The notes beneath the pieces are model-generated. The model saw nothing but the letters and a program-made list of their open reading frames with translations, had not been told where the DNA came from and searched no databases. Shown here in pieces: positions 7,481-11,686 of a DNA stretch of 11,686 bases. Position 1 is the first letter of the stretch; each line of letters starts with the position of its first letter. The position numbers and the translations under genes were made by a program. The DNA is from Desulfobacula sp. (GTDB lineage: Bacteria; Desulfobacterota; Desulfobacteria; Desulfobacterales; Desulfobacteraceae). Where the stretch lies: NCBI GenBank assembly GCA_023144585.1, contig JAGLFI010000011.1:1-11686 (forward strand). The letters are read 5' to 3'.

Positions 7481-8038
7481 TCGATTTCCACCAACCTTCC
7501 GTACAATATAAAGAGTTCTTTCTTTTTTTTTTTGTGATTTAACAATACCTGTCACTGTGATGATATTATTATTGGTATCAACATCAATATTGGTAGACCG
7601 GATATCCGGATCTTTTAGAAGCTCCGTTCTTATTTTGCTTGTAAGGATAGTATCATCTAGAATCTGACCAAAAGTGGTTTCACCGACAAGGAGCTGGTTC
7701 TCAATCCTTCTGACACCTTCAACCCCTCTTGCAATGTCTGCTGCCATCCTTCGTTGATATGAAGATTCAACCACTCCGATGAGGTAAACCACGCCGTTTA
7801 ATACATCCACGTCAATCTGCCGTGCCTTTACAGAGTTATCTGAAATCATTTTGATTTTAACGGTTGCGGAAATAATGGAATCGTCCACCATAGTACCGAG
7901 GGATCGTTCATCTGTGGCGCCTTTATATCCGCCATAGACAACAGCACCACCAACAACCGCAGCACCCGTAGCGCCACAGCCGCTGAAGATTAAGGAAGTT
8001 ATCAATGCAAGAGATAAAAATAAATATCGGAAATTCAT
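7478..8038 (-). CDS. BON-domain outer-membrane lipoprotein (DolP/OsmY-like), ends at in-frame TAG
   Basis: The 186-residue protein has a lipoprotein signal peptide with FSGC, so cleavage and lipidation at Cys21 are likely. No Asp follows the Cys, which favours outer-membrane sorting. A Gly/Ala-rich stretch follows (22-42), then two BON domains at about 48-118 and 122-186. BON proteins bind phospholipid membranes; DolP (YraP) in E. coli has this architecture and supports outer-membrane integrity, so a similar role is inferred. The second BON domain stops short at VGGNR followed by TAG. The same frame continues as IVDNLTVGNN before TAA at 7445-7447, which completes the domain and aligns with VEGVRRIENQLLVG of the first. 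An 11-A run lies at codons for QKKK. AAGGAGG (8045-8051) sets the start. A truncated but possibly functional gene, or a readthrough gene. Confidence 0.85.
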   Translation of the reverse strand: MNFRYLFLSLALITSLIFSGCGATGAAVVGGAVVYGGYKGATDERSLGTMVDDSIISATVKIKMISDNSVKARQIDVDVLNGVVYLIGVVESSYQRRMAADIARGVEGVRRIENQLLVGETTFGQILDDTILTSKIRTELLKDPDIRSTNIDVDTNNNIITVTGIVKSQKKKERTLYIVRKVGGNR

Positions 8039-8044
8039 TTTGTG

Positions 8045-8051
8045 CCTCCTT
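8045..8051 (-). promoter_or_regulatory. Strong Shine-Dalgarno of the BON lipoprotein gene
   Basis: On the minus strand the bases read AAGGAGG, about six bases before the ATG at 8038. It decides the start and so the signal peptide. Confidence 0.85.
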
Positions 8052-8091
8052 ATTAAAAATCGTCACGGTTAAGATTGATAGGTTATAAAGT

Positions 8092-8124
8092 TTGACGTAT
8101 CAAGTAATTGTGTTTATATATAAT
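8092..8124 (+). promoter_or_regulatory. Sigma70-type promoter for djlA
   Basis: TTGACG (8092-8097) is 17 nt upstream of TATATA (8115-8120), which runs into TATAAT (8119-8124, spacing 21). It is the best promoter-like pair in the window and lies in the 137-nt gap between the divergent BON and djlA genes. The leader to the djlA ATG would be about 45 nt. On the other strand TATAAC (8082-8087) could be a -10 for the BON gene, without a good -35. Confidence 0.5.
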
Positions 8125-8175
8125 CTTTGAAAATGATACAAGGATTTTGATTTTTTTTATTAGAAAGGATGATAA

Positions 8176-8940
8176 ATGAGCTGGCTGGGTAAAATGATCG
8201 GGGGGACCATCGGGTTTGCACTGGGTGGTCCTTTAGGTGCGGTGGCAGGCGCTGCATTTGGGCATACATTTGTGGATAAAAAAGAACAGGTGTATCTTTC
8301 ATCAAGACCTGGAGCACAGGCCACGCTCTCTTCAAATGAGGAGGCTCAGCTTGTTTTTTTCACGGCTGCATTTTCCATGCTGGCCAAAATTTCCAAAGCA
8401 GATGGCCAAGTGACTGAAAATGAAATATCTGCCATTGAAAGCTTTATGAAACGAGATCTTCAGCTTGATCTGAACAGCCAACAGACAGCTATCAATATAT
8501 TCAGGCAGGCTGTTGATTCTCCTGAAAATTTTGATGCTTTTGCCAACCAGTTTTATTCTGTATTCAGAACCCAGCTCAATATTATTGAGCTGATGATGGA
8601 TATATTATTGAGAGTATCTACTGCAGACGGAAGCATTGCTAGTGAAGAAGAGGCCATGCTTTTATCAGCCACAAGAATTTTCAATTATTCCACTACAGAC
8701 TATGCAAGGCTTAAATCAAAATATGTCAAAGAAACCAATAAATATTATGCTGTCTTGAAATGTGATGAAACTTCATCCAATGAAGAGATAAAAAAACAAT
8801 ATCGAAAGCTTGTAACCGAATACCATCCGGACAAAATTGAAGCCAAAGGACTTCCTGAAGAGTTTATTAAATTTGCCAATGACAAATTCAAGGAGATCCA
8901 GGAAGCCTATGACAACATAAAAAAAGAAAGGGGAATGTAA
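8176..8940 (+). CDS. djlA: DjlA-like membrane-anchored J-domain co-chaperone (TerB + DnaJ domains)
   Basis: A 254-residue DnaK co-chaperone; DjlA is anchored in the inner membrane with its J domain in the cytosol. Residues 4-30 are a Gly-rich hydrophobic anchor with glycines at 5, 9, 13, 17, 21, 25 and 29. A TerB-like helical domain spans about 55-170, with paired acidic motifs KADGQVTENE (74-83) and TADGSIASEE (149-158). The J domain is at the C-terminus (188-254), with HPD at 217-219, which stimulates DnaK ATPase. The segment YHPDKIEAKGLPEE and the ending QEAYDNIKKERG closely resemble E. coli DjlA. The linker between TerB and J domains is much shorter than the Gly/Gln-rich one of E. coli. 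AGGAT (8166-8170) precedes the ATG. The gene converges on the Fe-S gene, 19 nt apart. Confidence 0.9.
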   Translation: MSWLGKMIGGTIGFALGGPLGAVAGAAFGHTFVDKKEQVYLSSRPGAQATLSSNEEAQLVFFTAAFSMLAKISKADGQVTENEISAIESFMKRDLQLDLNSQQTAINIFRQAVDSPENFDAFANQFYSVFRTQLNIIELMMDILLRVSTADGSIASEEEAMLLSATRIFNYSTTDYARLKSKYVKETNKYYAVLKCDETSSNEEIKKQYRKLVTEYHPDKIEAKGLPEEFIKFANDKFKEIQEAYDNIKKERGM

Positions 8941-8959
8941 GCCTAATTTTATCCGATTT

Positions 8960-10030
8960 TTAAGACGGAAGAAGGCCTTTTTCCTTGACAATATCCATGT
9001 AGGTTTCAACAATATTGGCCGGTGGCTCAATTTTTTCGGTTTCTTTTTTATCCTTAAGAGACATGGCCTCAAACTCACAGACAGTTACACAAAGACCACA
9101 TCCGATACACCGGTCTAAATTCACTGAGGCAAGGATTTTTTCCTCATCCATGTCAATGGCATCCATGGGACAGATTTCTTCACACGCCTGGCAACCGGTA
9201 CACTCATCTTCTTCAACACTGGCCTGGAAGTTAGAATTGACAATCTTTGCAGGGGCTTCAAAGTCCTTTATATTCATAAGGATCTGGCAGCAGCAGTCAC
9301 AGCAAAGACAAATATTGATGGGTTTTTTTGCATTGAACGGCTGGACAACAAGTCCTTGCTTAACCCCTTTTTTGAGAATATCCAAGGCCTCTTTTTGGGA
9401 TATGGTTCTACCTATGCCGCGGTTTTCATACATATAGGCACCGCTCCCGAAAATCAGACAGGCCTCACTGATTTTATCACAGCCCTTGCCCATGATGGTG
9501 TGCTCTTTTCTACAGATACAGGGGGTTACAAGAATTTTTGATTGGGATTTTATGATGTTTTCAACTTCCTCATAATCCATTATATTGAGTTCCGTGTTAA
9601 CTGCTTTTGCAACTGGCACCACCCTGAGCTGCTGGGTTTTATGCTTATACTGGTCTTTTATCAGGAACGGAACATATTCATTAAAATCCTTAATCAGCTC
9701 CTTGGTCAGCCTGTTGACCTGATATTCCCAGATACCCACCACAAACTGAGCAAACATAAAGGTGTTTATACCATTTCGATTTACATGGATAATCAATCCT
9801 TTTTTACCCATTTCAATCAATATGGGTTCTATCACTTTGGGATCCTTATCGGCTCTTTTTGCAATAGTTTCAACAGTCTCAAGCATAAGAACAAGGGACA
9901 AATCAAGTTCTGCCTCTTCTTTTGTAAAAAGTTGTTTTAAAATTCTAAGTTCAACCCCTGATTCGGTTTCAGGAAAACCGCTGGGGGTATTATCAAGGTG
10001 GACAGCGAGTTTTTTGTAAACATTTTCCAT
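8960..10030 (-). CDS. Cys-rich 4Fe-4S dicluster ferredoxin-domain protein
   Basis: I do not know a specific function. From the ATG at 10030 the protein has 356 residues. Residues 1-~110 are Cys-free and helical; ESGVELRILKQLFTKEEAEL and a following segment look like a winged-helix fold. The C-terminal half has 18 cysteines: CIC (171, 173) with Cys184 and Cys191; CLCCDCCC (241-248); and two ferredoxin motifs, CTGCQACEEICP (277-288) and CIGCGLCVTVCE (308-319), for two [4Fe-4S] clusters. No signal peptide or membrane segment is seen, so it is probably a cytosolic electron carrier or redox protein. An upstream in-frame TTG at 10063 would overlap mtaB, but GGAG at 10040-10043, nine bases before the ATG, favours 10030. 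It lies 25 nt downstream of mtaB, so an mnmA-mtaB-ferredoxin operon is likely. Confidence 0.85.
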   Translation of the reverse strand: MENVYKKLAVHLDNTPSGFPETESGVELRILKQLFTKEEAELDLSLVLMLETVETIAKRADKDPKVIEPILIEMGKKGLIIHVNRNGINTFMFAQFVVGIWEYQVNRLTKELIKDFNEYVPFLIKDQYKHKTQQLRVVPVAKAVNTELNIMDYEEVENIIKSQSKILVTPCICRKEHTIMGKGCDKISEACLIFGSGAYMYENRGIGRTISQKEALDILKKGVKQGLVVQPFNAKKPINICLCCDCCCQILMNIKDFEAPAKIVNSNFQASVEEDECTGCQACEEICPMDAIDMDEEKILASVNLDRCIGCGLCVTVCEFEAMSLKDKKETEKIEPPANIVETYMDIVKEKGLLPS

Positions 10031-10039
10031 GGTGTAAGT

Positions 10040-10043
10040 CTCC
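10040..10043 (-). promoter_or_regulatory. Shine-Dalgarno that decides the ferredoxin-protein start
   Basis: The minus strand reads GGAG nine bases before ATG 10030-10028. The alternative TTG at 10063 lies inside mtaB and has no such site, and residues after the ATG (MENVYKKLAVHLDN) look like the natural start of the family. Confidence 0.65.
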
Positions 10044-10055
10044 GATATACTAACG

Positions 10056-11369
10056 TTAATCAATAATTTTACCTATAATATTCATGTCTTTATCACACTG
10101 TTCAGGGATAAGATCAATAATTTTCCCTCCAAGATCATGGCAGTTACTTAAAAAGATCATTAAATAATTGGATGTAACAGCCTTAAGCATCCCTGTTCTA
10201 TCATCAGGCTTATGCTGTACAAGACCCGTAAGTTTTTTGTTCAAATTAACATTAACAAAAACCTTTCTTTTTATTTTGCCAAGTTCCCGCATCTTTGCAC
10301 ATCGTTGCTTGATGATTTGCGGATCAACCTTATTATCAAAATGATAAGCCGGAGTTCCTTTTCTGGCAGAAAACGGAAAGACGTGAAGATAGGATATGGG
10401 AAGCTTTTTAATCAATTGATACGTATTTTCAAATTGTTCATCTGTTTCCGAAGGAAATCCGATCAATGTATCTACACCAATACCGGCGCTGGGAATTTTT
10501 TCGTGAATTTTATGGATGATTTCTTCAAACAGCGAGGCATCATAGGGCCGCTTCATTTTTTTTAATATATCATCATCCCCGGATTGCAGGGGAATGTGGA
10601 AATGATCGCATAAAATATTTTCCTGTTTGGCAAGATTAATAATACCGTCATTGATTTCACCGGGTTCTATGGAACTGAGCCTTATCCTGTGAACAGGTCT
10701 TTCATCGTTAATTTTTTCAAGCAATTGCAGCAGCGATGTTTTTTTTTTAAAATCAAGGCCATACATACCGGTATGGATTCCTGTGATGATAACCTCTTTA
10801 AACCCTGAATCATTCAACTCTCTCAAATGTTTAAAAACTTTTTTTTGAGGCATGCTCACGGAAGACCCCCTGGCATGGGGGACAATACAATAGGTGCAAA
10901 ACGCATTGCAGCCATCCTGTATCTTAAGATATACTCTTGTCATTTCACCCTTTACCGCTTGATCAAAACTTTGGAATATATTTGCTTTGCTGTGATCAAT
11001 TTTTTTAAATGTCAAGGGGAACTTGTCTTCAAAAATAGATGCAACATGGTCTGCAATTTGAATCTTGTCTTTATGGCAGACAATCTGGTGAACTTGTTCA
11101 ATTTTTTTTATTTGATCAGAATCGGTCTGGGCATGGCATCCTGTGACAATCACTTTTGCATCAGGGTTTTCCCTGATAATTTTTCGAATGGCCTGTCTTG
11201 ACTGCATACTGGCTTTGGATGTGACAGAACAGGTGTTGATGATAAAAACATCTGCTTTTTGTTTTTTTTCACCCTTTATCCAACCCTGTTTTTCAAGGCT
11301 TAATGCAATACCGTCACTTTCATATTGATTGACTTTGCATCCCAGGGTTTCTATATAAAATTTCTTCAT
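10056..11369 (-). CDS. mtaB: tRNA (N6-L-threonylcarbamoyladenosine(37)-C2)-methylthiotransferase MtaB
   Basis: A 437-residue radical-SAM enzyme that converts t6A37 to ms2t6A37 in tRNAs reading ANN codons. The N-terminal methylthiotransferase domain has three cluster cysteines: Cys11 in TLGCKVNQYES, Cys47 in NTCSVT and Cys78 in TGCHAQ. The radical-SAM motif CNAFCTYC holds Cys154, Cys158 and Cys161, followed by IVPHARG. HIPLQSGDD (about 257-265) and GVDTLIGFPSE are typical of the family, and a TRAM RNA-binding domain occupies about 370-435. TLGCKVNQ and the NTCSVT wording fit MtaB rather than MiaB or RimO; that subfamily call is from recognition. The ATG overlaps the mnmA stop in ATGA, so translation is coupled to mnmA. 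Its substrate depends on a TsaC-type enzyme such as the one at 1562-2170. Confidence 0.95.
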   Translation of the reverse strand: MKKFYIETLGCKVNQYESDGIALSLEKQGWIKGEKKQKADVFIINTCSVTSKASMQSRQAIRKIIRENPDAKVIVTGCHAQTDSDQIKKIEQVHQIVCHKDKIQIADHVASIFEDKFPLTFKKIDHSKANIFQSFDQAVKGEMTRVYLKIQDGCNAFCTYCIVPHARGSSVSMPQKKVFKHLRELNDSGFKEVIITGIHTGMYGLDFKKKTSLLQLLEKINDERPVHRIRLSSIEPGEINDGIINLAKQENILCDHFHIPLQSGDDDILKKMKRPYDASLFEEIIHKIHEKIPSAGIGVDTLIGFPSETDEQFENTYQLIKKLPISYLHVFPFSARKGTPAYHFDNKVDPQIIKQRCAKMRELGKIKRKVFVNVNLNKKLTGLVQHKPDDRTGMLKAVTSNYLMIFLSNCHDLGGKIIDLIPEQCDKDMNIIGKIID

Positions 11370-11686
11370 TGAATAATACCGGCTCCCAGAATCCTGGCAT
11401 CTTTGTAAAATACTGCTGCCTGTCCCGGAGTAATTGCTTTCTGAGGTTTGTTAAATACAACCTCTCCAAAAGGTTTGTTAAAGGTGAGTGTGGACAAGGC
11501 CTCTTTGTGGCTGTATCTTATTTTAGTCATAATATCAGGGATAGTCTTCAGGTCTGAAAAATTCCAGTTTATCTGGCCAATGGTAAAATTTTGTCTTAAC
11601 AGGTCCTTTTTAAAGCAGACCTTAAGGAGATTGTTTTTTACATCAATCTGTTTAACATAATAGGGCTCTTTTGCAGGGCAGTTAAT
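11366..11686 (-). CDS. mnmA: tRNA-specific 2-thiouridylase MnmA, C-terminal 106 residues (5' end outside window)
   Basis: MnmA activates U34 of Lys, Glu and Gln tRNAs with ATP and inserts sulfur to make s2U. Only the C-terminal part is visible; the frame is open to the window edge and ends in TGA at 11366-11368. KIRYSHKEA and the closing TPGQAAVFY-DARILGAGII match the MnmA beta-barrel end (E. coli: TPGQSAVFY...LGGGII). The catalytic P-loop and cysteines lie outside the window, so activity cannot be judged. It overlaps mtaB by four bases (ATGA), which places it first or upstream in the operon with mtaB and the Fe-S protein. Confidence 0.93.
   Translation of the reverse strand: MNCPAKEPYYVKQIDVKNNLLKVCFKKDLLRQNFTIGQINWNFSDLKTIPDIMTKIRYSHKEALSTLTFNKPFGEVVFNKPQKAITPGQAAVFYKDARILGAGIIQ

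Noticed and set aside
8967..8984. Near-palindrome GGAAGAAGGCCTTTTTCC after djlA, considered as a terminator
   Set aside because: It lies inside the Fe-S gene, the stem needs a G-U pair, the loop is only four bases and no T-run follows, so it is weak as an intrinsic terminator.
9542..9940. Forward open frames opposite the Fe-S gene
   Set aside because: Low-complexity translations opposite a clear conserved gene, with no initiation signals.
10031..10063. Upstream TTG start for the Fe-S protein, overlapping mtaB
   Set aside because: The ATG at 10030 has a GGAG at good spacing and the extra 11 residues look unlike the family.

Overview
The window is a chromosomal housekeeping segment from an AT-rich Gram-negative bacterium. 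Gene content and protein style point to a sulfate-reducing deltaproteobacterium (Desulfobacterota, Desulfobacterales-like). The main reasons are the rpsA-sppA neighbourhood, the radical-SAM and Fe-S genes, and a Cys-rich dicluster ferredoxin of a kind I associate with anaerobes. The taxonomic call is inference. I see no mobile element, CRISPR array, rRNA or tRNA gene.

Layout. Bases 1-612 hold the 3' end of rpsA (ribosomal protein S1), followed by the only convincing intrinsic terminator in the window (655-694). sppA (722-1624) runs forward into a YciO/TsaC-family gene on the minus strand (1562-2170); the two overlap tail to tail by 63 nt. A 243-nt divergent gap carries candidate promoters and a strong Shine-Dalgarno for guaB (2414-3895), which is followed 6 nt later by dnaE (3902-7426). 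A BON-domain lipoprotein gene (7478-8038, minus) and djlA (8176-8940, plus) diverge from a 137-nt promoter region. On the minus strand, mnmA (partial, 11366 to the right edge), mtaB (10056-11369) and a 4Fe-4S protein (8960-10030) form an operon.

How the genes fit together. The themes are translation (S1, and the tRNA modification enzymes MnmA and MtaB, with a TsaC/YciO relative), GTP supply and replication (GuaB, DnaE), and envelope or protein quality control (SppA, BON lipoprotein, DjlA). MtaB acts on t6A, whose precursor is made by TsaC-family enzymes, so two steps of one tRNA-modification route may be encoded here.

Most interesting. The BON gene ends at an in-frame TAG that interrupts an otherwise intact second BON domain: the same frame continues with IVDNLTVGNN and then TAA. 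The TAG sits exactly where the domain usually has Lys or Arg, and it is the only TAG terminator in the window (eight other genes end in TAA, one in TGA). Pyrrolysine or other readthrough, or a recent nonsense mutation, are the explanations to separate. Other points are a seven-glycine i+4 zipper in DjlA, a CLCCDCCC segment in the ferredoxin, an apparently metal-competent PHP domain plus a QLDLF clamp motif in DnaE, and a SAN-to-SAT change in the TsaC/YciO protein. I found no clearly new multi-gene system.
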